Positions 55,022-64,000 of a stretch of DNA of 64,000 nucleotides are shown here, piece after piece; positions within the stretch are counted from its first letter, which is position 1; each line of letters opens with the position of its first letter. Source of the stretch: Plantago ovata (lineage: Eukaryota > Streptophyta > Magnoliopsida > Lamiales > Plantaginaceae); the NCBI GenBank assembly GCA_028274465.1, contig CM051457.1:46904362-46968361 (forward strand), written 5' to 3'. The notes under the pieces are model-generated. The model did not search any database and was not told where the DNA came from. It worked only from the letters and a program-made list of their open reading frames with translations. The position numbers and the translations under genes were made by a program.

Positions 55022-58000
55022 GCATTTGCATCGAGTTAATCAAGAAATTAAGTTGGTTGTTCAGGATATTAATAGACTGGATGATTTACTTCATACTAAT
55101 CCAATTGTTTTTGGACCACAAATTCAGGAAGCAAAAAAGTCTTTGAATAAACTTTTTACAATGAGAAGAGTTTTTTGGGCTCAAAGGTCCAGGGCCAATT
55201 GGATTAAGTCTGGAGATGTCAATACAAAGTTTTTCCATGCTATGACTTCTCATAAAGCTAGGCAAAACTTTGTACATGGTTTAAAAGATCATAATGGTGA
55301 ATGGCAGACTGAGCCTGATAGAGTTTTAGAAGCCTTTAAAATTTTCTTTTCCAATCAAGCTCAGTTTGTTCATCCATCTGTCCAGCATTTTGCTACTTCA
55401 AATAATCCAAGCCTGTCTCCTCAACAACAAACTGATTTATTAATTCCTGTTTCTGATGAGGAAATTTATCAAGCTGTCATGAGTATAGGGCCAGATAAGG
55501 CCCCTGGGCCTGATGGTCTGAATGCCCATTTTTATCAACACAATTGGGATATTGTTGGTTTGGAAATTTGTAAAGTGGTCAAAACCTTTTTTGTTACTGG
55601 ACTTTTAGATTCTTCTATAAATTCCACTTTACTAGTGCTTATTCCAAAAGTTTCTAACCCTCAATCTCCACAGCAATTTAGACCAATAAGTTTATGTAAT
55701 GTTTGCTACAAAATCATTTCCAAGATTTTGGTTAATAGAATTAGGCCTTGTTTGAATCATTTAATTTCTCCCTATCAGAATGCCTTTGTACCAGGGAGAT
55801 GTATTGGTGATAATGTTATGATGGCTCATGAACTTTTGCATACTATGGGGAGGAAAAAAAGGTCTAAACAATATTATTGTGCCTTAAAGCTAGACATTGA
55901 AAAGGCTTATGATAGATTAGAATGGGATTTTCTTTTTCTAGCTCTTCAGTGTTATCAATTCCCACCTCATTTCATCAAGTTGATTAGAGCTTGTGTTACT
56001 ACTTGTTCTTTTAGGGTTAAGGTTAATCAAAGAATTTCTGACTATTGGAGGCCTCAGAGGGGAATTAGACAAGGGGATCCTCTTTCTCCTTATTTGTTTA
56101 TTCTCTGCCAGGAACTTTTTGTTTATAAGTTGCATCAATTTGTTCATGACAAGAAAATTCTTCCACTAAAAGTTTGTAGACAAGGGCCAAAAATTCCAAT
56201 TTTGTGTTTTGCAGATGACTGTTTAATTTTCATGAAAGCTAATCACACTTATGTCACAGGGTTGCAGAATTGTTTGGATAGTTATGCTCTGGCCTCAGGC
56301 CAGAAAGTTTGTTGGAATAAGTCCAGGGTGGTTTTTTCCCCTAATTGTACTGTGCATGTCAAACAGTTAGTCACTCAAGCATTGGGGGTTATTAGAAATA
56401 AGAGGAAAGATAAATATTTGGATTTGCCTTTTCTAATGGGTAGAAAGAAGTCAGATCTTTTTGATCACATCATTGAAAAGGTTAGTAATAGAATTAATAT
56501 TTGGTACAATAAGTTTTTGGCGGCTGCTGGTAAGGTTGTGTTATTAAAATCTGTAGCTACTGCTATTCCTTCTTATGCTATGTCTATCACTACCTTACCT
56601 TCAGGTTGCATTGCTAGAATTAATAAGTATAATAAGTCTTTTTTCTGGAATGTGAACAGGTCTTCTGGAATAAGGGCTAGAATGAGATGGGATAGGATTT
56701 GTTTACCTAAACACTTTGGAGGTTTGGGGATCAGGAACTTAACAGTTTTAAATGAAGCTTATCAGTTTAAACTCTTGTGAAAACTTATTACTTCCCCTCA
56801 TACATTATGGGCTCAGGTGTATAAAGCAAAATATTACCCTCACTCTGATATCTGGTCTTCTGTAGCTTTGGCCTCTCACAGCTGGTTTTGGAAGTTATTG
56901 GTTAGGCATAGGGCTAAGTTTAGACACTTATTAGGATGGGGTGTAGGTGATGGTGCATCTATTAATTTCTGGTTGGATAGGTGGTGTAATACAAATGTCT
57001 TGTTGGACTTTGTCCATTCTATTCCCTCTGATCTTTCAATTAAGGTTTCAGATTTTATTGTTAATGGTACTTGGGATGTGGTTAAATTGTATACTTGTCT
57101 GCCAGAAGAGATAGTTTTACAAGTTTTATCTGTGCCTTTACCTTCTGTTGGGAATACTACAGATGTTCTGATTTGGCCATGGGATAAGTCTGGCATGTTT
57201 ACAATAAAAAGTGCTTATAATGTGCTTATTCAAAAACTTGATCTTACTCCTGCTTGGCCATGGCAAAGAACATGGAATTTTAAGTTATGGTCTAGAATTA
57301 AGTTGTTTGCCTGGAATTTGTTGCATGGAATGGTACGTACTGCAGTTTGGTTGCATGAAGACATGTTATATCTTCCCCTCTCTGTAGTTTGTGTCATACT
57401 AATGAGGAAAGTCAGGATCATTTGTTTTTACATTGTCCTGTGTTTGCATCTCTTCGAGCTTGGTGTTTGTCTCCATCTCTGTTATCTTGTATGCTCCATC
57501 ATCCAGTCTCTTTTTTTCTTACTTCACATGAGGTTAGTTGGGAACATGTTAGATCTTTTCTTATCCTAGCATGGTTATGTGGGAGGCTAGAAATAAGGTT
57601 CTTTTTCGAAATGAGTCTGTATCTGTGCATGCTTTAATTCAAAGACTTCAACGGGTCCTTAGGGAAAATGGAGAACTTCATGTACAAGTAAGACCTCAGC
57701 AAAAATTGGTTACATGTAGGTGGACTAATGCACTTCCTAATTTTGTTGTTATACATACGGATGGCTCGGCGTTAGCAAATCCAGGTAACGCCGGGTTGGG
57801 TTGTATCCTTAGAACATGGAATGGGAAGTTTATTAGAGCTGCCTATGCGTATGCTGGTATTACTACCAATAATATGGTGGAATTAATGGCTTGTAAGAGT
57901 GGGGCTGCAGCTTGCGTTGCAGTTGGGCTATACTCATGTGGAAATCCGTTCTGACTCAATGTTTGTTGTTAATTCCATTAGCAGGAGGGAAGCAGTGGGG

Positions 58001-58222
58001 TGGCGACACAAGCCAGTGGTTCGGGAAGCGTGGAAACTCATGGATCAACTGCAGATGGTGAAGTTCCAGTTCGTGTACCGGGAGTGCAACTCCGTGGCTG
58101 ATCTCCTGGCTAAGAAAGGTGCTCAAGCAGCTCATTTTCAAAGGGGAGCGGATATTTCGGCAAATAATGGGCAACATCCTAGTCGTCTGTTTATATTTGA
58201 TATTTGTCCTATTTGGTTATAA
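55022..58222 (+). pseudogene. LINE ORF2: reverse transcriptase, zinc-binding region and RNase H, broken
   Basis: One frame to 56780 encodes the reverse transcriptase: DKAPGPDGLNAHFYQHNWDI, LVLIPKVSNPQSPQQFRPIS, KLDIEKAYDRLEWDFLFLAL, GIRQGDPLSPYLFILCQELF and the catalytic LCFADDCLIF. TGA at 56778-56780 follows FKLL; the frame continues with LITSPHTLWAQVYKAKYY and GDGASINFWLDRWC. After a frameshift near 57385 comes the zinc-binding-type CHTNEESQDHLFLHCPVF. RNase H follows in two frames (57571-57954, 57899-58222): VVIHTDGSALANPGNAGLGC, HVEIRSDSMFVVNSIS and VYRECNSVADLLAKKG. The reading into the flank upstream of 55022 is coincidental. Confidence 0.92.
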
Positions 58223-58342
58223 GGGTCTGTAAATTCGGATGTTTCAAACTCTTATTCTCGGTCGGTCAGTCTCGTAAATGACATTTCTGTAACTTTTTCC
58301 AACTAGTTAATGAAGTGTTATTTTCAAAAAAAGAAAAAAAAA
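55022..58342 (+). mobile_element. 5'-truncated L1-type LINE
   Basis: Flanked by a perfect 12-bp target duplication AGATACTATTAT (55010-55021 and 58343-58354). It ends in an A-rich tail (58326-58342) and begins inside ORF2, so ORF1 and the endonuclease are missing. Start and end follow from the duplication, with the usual ambiguity of a few A residues. Confidence 0.88.
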
Positions 58343-58632
58343 AGATACTATTATTAAATTTCTTCTCAATGGTCCGAAATGACATACACTACAAGGATCC
58401 CCAGCTCCATCCCCATCCGTCACTAGAGAATACCGATCCGTCGCTGGAAAACACTAGCGACGGATTGACACTTTTAGCGACGGGTAAAAATTCAGTCGCT
58501 AAATCGTGCGTTGCCAGCGATTTAACGACGGATAACTAATTCGTCGTGAATTAGTGACGGGCTTAGCGACGGATAAAAAAGTTGACTTTTTGCGACGGAT
58601 GGTTGTGGTGGCTTGGACAGAGGGGTTAGAGG

Positions 58633-58698
58633 CGGATGAGTGATCCGTCGCTAGCCCCCGTGGCTTCTAGCGGGGGCTAGCGACGGATCACTCATCCG
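58633..58698 (+). repeat. Perfect 28-bp inverted repeat in the CACTA 5' end
   Basis: Arms 58633-58660 and 58671-58698 are exact reverse complements (CGGATGAGTGATCCGTCGCT ... / ... AGCGACGGATCACTCATCCG) around a 10-nt loop TGGCTTCTAG. Confidence 0.92.
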
Positions 58699-58699
58699 T

Positions 58700-59088
58700 C
58701 GCTAGATTTTTAATTTTATTTTTAATTTTTTTAATTAAAATAATGAGTACCAAAATCAAATTCAACCTATTCAATTAAGTAACCTGTTACACAAATTCTT
58801 ATAGGGAAGTAAATCGTAAATAATCCAAAAAATCATAATAAATGTAACGAAACCCTCCATACATATAATAATAATCATACATACAATACTAATCCAAAGT
58901 AATATCATATCGTACACAGTATTCATGGAGAAAATAATAATAGAGCTAATGAAAAGGATAGGGGATCATGGAGAGGATGGTGGCGGTGGCGGTACCATCC
59001 CCAGCCTCGCATACACATCAGCAAGAATAGCTTGTTGCTGAGCCTGCACCGCGAGTACCTTCCTCATCTCCTCATCCTTCTCCTACAA
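58700..59088 (+). other. CACTA interior, noncoding
   Basis: AT-rich stretch followed by GATGGTGGCGGTGGCGGTAC. No frame recognised apart from the transposase remnant that starts at 59089. Confidence 0.5.
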
Positions 59089-59470
59089 CTAAAGTGAGAG
59101 TGCCTGCTCTCGAGCGGCAACTGATGAAGATGAAGAGGTAGAGGTACCACGGGCACGAGCCGGCCTCGAGCCCACATCAGGGACAGATGTTGCACTCCCC
59201 AGTCCCAAGCGACAACCCTTCTCGTTTGGAGGATTCACCTCGAGGAAAATGACATTCATTTCCTCAACAGTGAGATCCTGATCACGAGTCCTGGACTCAT
59301 AGGCCACCTGAAATGATAAATCAAGAGTGCAAGGTGTTAGTTATGTTGTTAATTAGTTATGAAATCATCAGTATTTAATAAACACATGTATTGTTGAACT
59401 TACTGCAACTTTTCTGGCATCCTCACACAACCAATCTCCGTCCTTGCCCGTCTGAGATCTCGAGAACAAG
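59089..59470 (-). pseudogene. CACTA transposase C-terminal remnant with intron
   Basis: Minus strand. The upstream exon frame reads RSQTGKDGDWLCEDARKVA to 59404. An intron of 96 nt (59308-59403) follows, GTAAGT at the donor and TTTCAG at the acceptor. The next frame reads VAYESRTRDQDLTVEEMNVI, FLEVNPPNEKGCRLGLGSAT and a Ser/Arg-rich tail to the stop at 59089. The layout (KDG..., K V A ..YE, then GLGS) resembles the C-terminal region of plant En/Spm transposases (Transposase_24-like), but this is recognition by eye. Too short to be active. Confidence 0.5.
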
Positions 59471-59910
59471 ATTGCTTGAAATGGTGAAGAAACGAAGAAG
59501 ATATGGAAGTATATGTGGTCGCCGGTAACGAGAAACGGGGAGGAGCAGAGCGCTGCCTCCGTTTTCTGTGTGCGTGAATGAGCTGAGAGAAATCTCAGAT
59601 TTATATATGAGCACTTTAGCGACGGATGGTGTTATCCGTCGCAGAGCTCAATTTCTTTTAAAAAAATATCTTTTCCCTTTTTTGGTCAACGAGTTGGGTG
59701 ACGGACGATGTCATCCGTCGCTATTTAGCGACGGATGACTCATCCGTCGCAGAGCTCTTCACGCCCTAATGGCGCTCTACAACGAATTGGGTTGATCCAT
59801 CGTTAGAGCGTAGCGATTCGTCGCTAATTCACCGATCCGTCGCTACACCTAGTGACCGATCGATCCATCACTAAATTCCGTCACTATTACACAGATTTCT
59901 TGTAGTGATA

Positions 59911-60146
59911 AAGGGTAGTTAGTTGGCTAGATCGGTAGGGGTAACAATCTTAATCTTAATCTTGATGAATTGACGCAATGGTTCTAATGTTGCTCGGTGT
60001 TGGGAGATATATTCCTGTGCTGTCATGGTGGCCATATTGTTGTATTGATGTAATGGATTTGGGAAATTAACAGAAGGTTTATGGTTTTGATTAGTAGTGG
60101 TGGTGAGGGCCGTAGTATGTATTATAGAGTTTCCTTCAGTGGCATT
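59911..60146 (-). other. Short region with an unassigned minus-strand frame
   Basis: The frame at 59919-60185 includes MATMTAQEYISQHRATLEPL and RQFIKIKIKIVTPTDLAN. It could be the first exon of a host gene cut by the CACTA insertion, but its upstream end overlaps a LINE tail and no domain is recognised. Confidence 0.25.
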
Positions 60147-60510
60147 TTTTTTTAATGAATGACTTTCATTCTTAGACTTTATCAAAATTTAAAAATGGTA
60201 CAAAGAGGGGTGGTAGATCCCCAACAATTCCATCCCCTAAATCTCTATTGTCTAATCTATATAATTTATCAGCACATAAATTGGCTGAACGACTTATCCA
60301 CTTGATATTTGCTTCCCAAGGCTTGTGGAGGAGCTCCTTACACATATGCACTTTGTCGTGAACCACAGGATCATTATCACAATCCATTTCACCCAACATC
60401 ATTTTACACAGCAATGGAGAATCAGTCTCCACTTCAATTCTTTGATATCTCTTGTCCCAAGCACCTTCCAAGCCAAACAACAAGGCCTCGACTTCAGCCT
60501 GGAGCACAGA
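60147..60510 (-). mobile_element. LINE 3' fragment with RNase H (minus strand)
   Basis: The minus-strand frame 60172-60507 encodes LQAEVEALLFGLEGAWDKRY, QRIEVETDSPLLCKMMLGEM and WISRSANLCADKLYR, the RNase H of a plant LINE ORF2. It ends near 60172 and is followed by GAATGAAAGTCATTCATT and a poly-A tail (poly-T at 60147-60155 on the plus strand). Truncated at about 60510. Confidence 0.8.
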
Positions 60511-60681
60511 CGGGGAAGATTGGGTGAGTAGGTTGGTTTAGAATTAAATTTATGAGCAGCTGTTTGAGGTTCTGTGATGGGTTTATTGTTTATCCAGAGG
60601 TTGTTCCGTATATTTCAGATGTATTTAGGTCTGGAGTATTTTTATGCTCTTTTATTAATAAAATTTTGTCCATTAAAAAAA
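60511..60681 (+). mobile_element. LINE 3' end fragment (plus strand)
   Basis: TTTATTAATAAAATTTTGTC followed by CATT and a poly-A run to about 60681, preceded by GTTTATTGTTTATCCAGAGG. It resembles a LINE 3' UTR. It abuts the minus-strand LINE fragment head to head. Confidence 0.45.
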
Positions 60682-60962
60682 AGACAATTAAACAAATGCA
60701 ATTTCACATTAAAAAATATATCATATCATACGATATAATTTATGCTGCAAATAAATTAAAATTCGACATCTCATTTTATGAAATAAACAAAAAAGAATAA
60801 AGGGAAGAGAGCAAAGTTAACTAATGAAATAGTTCAATTTAAAGGAAGATTTAAAACATGGTAAAAGATAGTCAAACAAAAAAAAAAAAATTCGAATAAA
60901 CCTGACAATTTGGTCCGAACGGTTACTGACACGGTCAAATGAACCAAAATAAGACCTTGAAT
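60682..60962 (+). other. AT-rich spacer, nothing recognised
   Basis: No frame, repeat boundary or hairpin that I can support. Confidence 0.4.
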
Positions 60963-63180
60963 TATTTTATTTTTTTTATTGAGAAACTGGATATCATTCC
61001 ATTAAAATTAAAATTCAGAAAGTACATCGGGATTTTCACAAGGCAACACCACTCCCTCGCCATCACCAACGGCATCATAAGCCAAAGTATGTGCTAATTT
61101 ATTACATGTACGAGGAATAAAATAAAAAGCAATAGAAATAAAATGCGTTGCCATCTCCTTGATGTCTTCAACCACATTACCGACAATGGAGAAAGATGAA
61201 TTACGATCCTTTATCTTGTGTATCAACATCAACGTTTGACAATCAGATTCAACCTGCACCCTTAGCCAACCACCCGCAAGTGCTAGACGCAAGCCGTTCT
61301 TCAAAGCCAAAGCCTCTGCAAGTTCTGGATCTTGTATATAAGGAACATTCTACATCCTCCATCGCAGTACCGCGGCATCTGCATCTCTGACCACACAGCC
61401 AAGACTCGCGCCCATTCCTTTTCAGATAGCAGCGTCTGAATTGAGCTTAACTTGCCCTGCAACCGGACAAACCCACTGTTGTTGCTGCTGCTGCGTATTC
61501 TGCTGCTGCGGCGCTCTAGTCTGCTATAAAACGTCTCTGTACCTCTGCAAATACTGGACCGAAAACTGCCAGGCCTCATGTGGATCAATCTGTGCCCTGT
61601 CTTCCCCATGAACAACCTGGTTCCGCTTGTACCACAAGACCCAGCACGACACCACAAACTGCTCGAGAATGCGCTTATTTGTACTGTCCCTAACTCTTGC
61701 CACCCACAACTGGATACAAGGATCTGCTGCAGACAACAAACTATTAGGAATAGATGAATGAATCGCCCAAAAACAGCGTGCATACTGGCAATCGCGAAAA
61801 ACATGACTCAAAGACTCTACACCATAACCACACAAACAGCAAGTAGTATCAGAACGCATTCCTCTTTTGTTCAAAATATCAAACACGGGCAGAGCGCTAT
61901 GTAACAGGCGCCACAGGAAGATTTTTATCTTATTCGGTAACTCTAAGCTCCAAACCCAATCCCAGTTATCTTCCCCCAACCTACTAGAACCACCCTGCCG
62001 TTGCTGTAATTCCCTAACTCTTCTCTCCCTCGCCAGATAGTAAGACGTTTTCACCGTATAAAATCCAGCTTTTGTAAAATGCCAAACTCTCGTATCCTCA
62101 CGCCGCCCAGCTACCGGAATTTGCAGAATCGCTAAAGCATCCTCCTCCCAAAATAAAGAACAAACCAACGCCTCATTCCAGCCCTCCCCCTCAGAATCCA
62201 TCAGCTCAGACACTGTTATGCCATTTAACTCCAAGAAATCTGGCGTATAAGGCTTAAACCCACTATCTCTTGGCAACCAATTATCTTTCCACACATCAAT
62301 TGAAAGCCCATCTCCAACACGCCATCGCACCCCTGCTTTTACTAACCCAAGTGCGCTACACATACTCTTCCATGTAAAAGATGCATTTGCATTTGGAACC
62401 ACATCTAACACATCACAGTCGTGGAAGTATTTAGCTTCAAACACTCTACTAAGCAAAGAATCAGGAAACTGAATAATTGATTTCCCATCATGGCTAGATT
62501 AAAAGCCCTCAAGTCCCTAAAACCTATCCCTCCATCTCTTTTATTATCACATAATTTATTCCGAGCTATCCAATGCACTTTCCTAGGTGCCCCATCACCC
62601 CACCAAAATCTAGCAACAATCGACTCAATCTCTCGTAATAAATAGTCGGGTAATTTAAAACAACTCATCACATAAGTGGGAATTGCATGAATGACTGCCT
62701 TTATCAATACCTCCTTCCCCCTTTAGATAGTAACTTATTCTCATACCCCTTTACTTTGCTCCACACCCTCTCCCTCAACCAACTAAACACCTCCCTCTTA
62801 GATCTACCCATTTCCGTTGGAAGTCCTAAATATTTATCATGTTTCTCAACCACCCTAACCGGAAGATAACTCCTTACCTCCTCGACCCTTTCCCTACACA
62901 CATTTCTACTAAACACCACCGTCGACTTTTCTAAGTTAATCTCTTGTCCCGAAGCCAAGCTATATCTATGTAAGATAGACACAATTTCCCTAGCAGCCCT
63001 CGAAGTAGCTTGATAATACAAAAGGGTATCATCCGCAAAAAGCAATTGAGAGATCCTAGGTGCCGAAGGAGCTACAGCAACCCCTTTCAACACCTCCCTC
63101 TCCTCTGCATTCCGAATCAACGAACTAAAAGCCTCCGTCACAAAAAGAAACAAGTAGGGTGAAAGAGGATCTCCCTCTCT
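60963..63180 (-). mobile_element. 5'-truncated L1-type LINE (minus strand)
   Basis: A poly-T run near 60963-60978 on the plus strand is the tail. The coding part is LINE ORF2 from the middle of the reverse transcriptase to RNase H. The 5' boundary is near 63180, where EGDPLSPYLFL begins without its usual GLRQ context. I could not find a convincing target duplication. Confidence 0.85.
61008..63180 (-). pseudogene. LINE ORF2 remnant: reverse transcriptase C-terminus, zinc-binding region, RNase H
   Basis: Frames 62704-63180 (EGDPLSPYLFLFVTEAFSSL; catalytic LLFADDTLLYY; YSLASGQEINLEKSTVVFSR), 62405-62707 (AIPTYVMSCFKLPDYLLREI, FWWGDGAPRKVHWI), 61524-62456 (FTWKSMCSALGLVKAGVRWR, GDGLSIDVWKDNWLP, KIFLWRLLHSALPVFDILNK, CCLCGYGVESLSHVFRDCQY) and 61008-61310 (RNase H: RVQVESDCQTLMLIHKIKDR, FIPRTCNKLAHTLAYDA). 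Frameshifts separate them. Not closely related to the LINE at 55-58 kb. Confidence 0.9.
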
Positions 63181-63185
63181 GGCTG

Positions 63186-64000
63186 GAAAGGATTCTGAAA
63201 GTATATATGTCCTAGAGACAACCAACATTCAGGACGATATGTACTTTACCGCATTCAGCTTATTGGTATTTATTTATGTTACATTTATTTAAGCATACAT
63301 AAATACAACTGGCATTACATTTACCGAATAGATTATTTGGTTGTTTAAATTATTCTGTAAGATGTTCCCAAGGACTAAAGATAATCACCAAGTTAGTGGG
63401 AGCTTGCGTGTCAGAACTTAAGTCCTAAAATTAGCCACTAGTTGATGGCCATTGAGATATGGGATATCAATGATGCGATAGAGACTAGCATGTGTTGCAT
63501 TAGATCCTTCGAGGATGTAGTAGTTCTCACTGCTGCGAATAACTTGGTTATTCATGATGGACACATGGACACTTTGGAGAGTGTTGGCATACCCAATCGA
63601 GAAACCATTTGGTAAATTCTATTTAAGTGTCTATGGGAGTATCGGATTGTAGGGTGATGTAATAGTCCTCAAACTCGAGGTCAATACTACATCATATGTG
63701 GAATAATATACTTTGACCATGCGCAACGCTTGCACTCTTAAAGTAGGGTAGATACGGCATGCGTTGGGTATATTAGGAAGCATATGGTGTGAGTGATTGG
63801 ACAAAGATCAGGATTCATTCCTCCAAATAGATTCAAAGAGAGAATACTATACATCTCATATTTAGTGCGATCATTAGTCAGTGGCCACTGCAAAGATATA
63901 TGTCAAAATGGTGTTTGGACATAATCATCTAGATCGATTAAGAAGATTGAGAGACAATGGATGAGTTATTGGAATAGACACTAATCCATATTCTAGACTC
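63186..64000 (+). other. Unrecognised sequence at the right edge
   Basis: No long frame on either strand and no LTR signature that I can place. Moderately AT-rich, without simple repeats. It could be the noncoding part of another retrotransposon into which the LINE inserted. Confidence 0.3.

Larger units (their letters stand above)
58387..59907 (+). mobile_element. Non-autonomous CACTA (En/Spm) transposon
   Basis: 1521 bp from CACTACAAGGA to TTTCTTGTAGTG, with a perfect 3-bp duplication ATA (58384-58386 and 59908-59910). Both ends are packed with subterminal GCGACGGAT / ATCCGTCGC words, more than fifteen in all, on both strands. No complete transposase. A remnant of transposase-like coding lies on the minus strand. 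Confidence 0.93.

Noticed and set aside
60147..60681. 5' inversion of a single LINE by twin priming
   Set aside because: Both halves have their own poly-A tail, which twin priming does not produce.

Overview
This window reads as a plant nuclear genome, in a repeat-rich block that is probably pericentromeric or otherwise heterochromatic. I see no intact host gene. Almost everything recognisable is transposable-element DNA: Athila-type Ty3/gypsy elements with tRNA-Asp primer sites, a Tekay/Del-type chromovirus, a Sirevirus-like Ty1/copia element with an envelope-like ORF, L1-type LINEs with RNase H, a CACTA transposon and a Helitron end. These families are typical of plants, but the species cannot be named from the sequence.

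Layout. The left 42.5 kb is one nest of LTR retrotransposons. The host of the nest is H, an old plus-strand Athila-like element. Its pieces lie at 10835-13461, 18828-20117, 28554-29705 and 40480-42530. Five elements inserted into H: E (minus strand, in its 5' LTR, right edge 10834), A (13462-18827, in the reverse transcriptase), B (20118-28553, in the integrase), F (29706-40479, in the 3' untranslated part) and S (left edge 42531, in its 3' LTR). E was itself hit by D (right edge 7841), and D by E1 (right edge 3504). A, B and F each have a perfect 5-bp target-site duplication, and the interrupted H reading frame resumes on the far side of A and of B.

The A/B/D/E group is unusual. B and D encode one gag-protease polyprotein of about 718 codons that ends in a natural stop, with no reverse transcriptase, RNase H or integrase after it. 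They share LTR and 3'-UTR signals with H, which carries a pol gene, so they look like a non-autonomous family mobilised in trans. All these elements carry arrays of GC-rich dyads about 20 bp apart. The bases in the arms change between copies while symmetry is kept. One array lies just upstream of the LTR TATA box and another downstream of gag-pro. B and D also share a module with an apparent ~541-nt intron and an unrecognised reading frame.

From 42.5 to 51.6 kb lies S, a truncated Sirevirus-like element with one LTR, a decayed envelope-like ORF and the C-terminal half of a copia pol. Its 3' part is saturated with a TTGCTGA word, and its pol-env spacer holds a series of hairpins with a similar 7-nt loop. 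From 51.6 to 52.8 kb lies a cluster of five hairpins, including two diverged tandem pairs, that I cannot assign. A Helitron-like 3' terminus follows (54814). Next come a 5'-truncated LINE with a perfect 12-bp target duplication (55022-58342), a non-autonomous CACTA element (58387-59907), two LINE 3' ends head to head, and a minus-strand LINE (60963-63180). The last 0.8 kb is not recognised.
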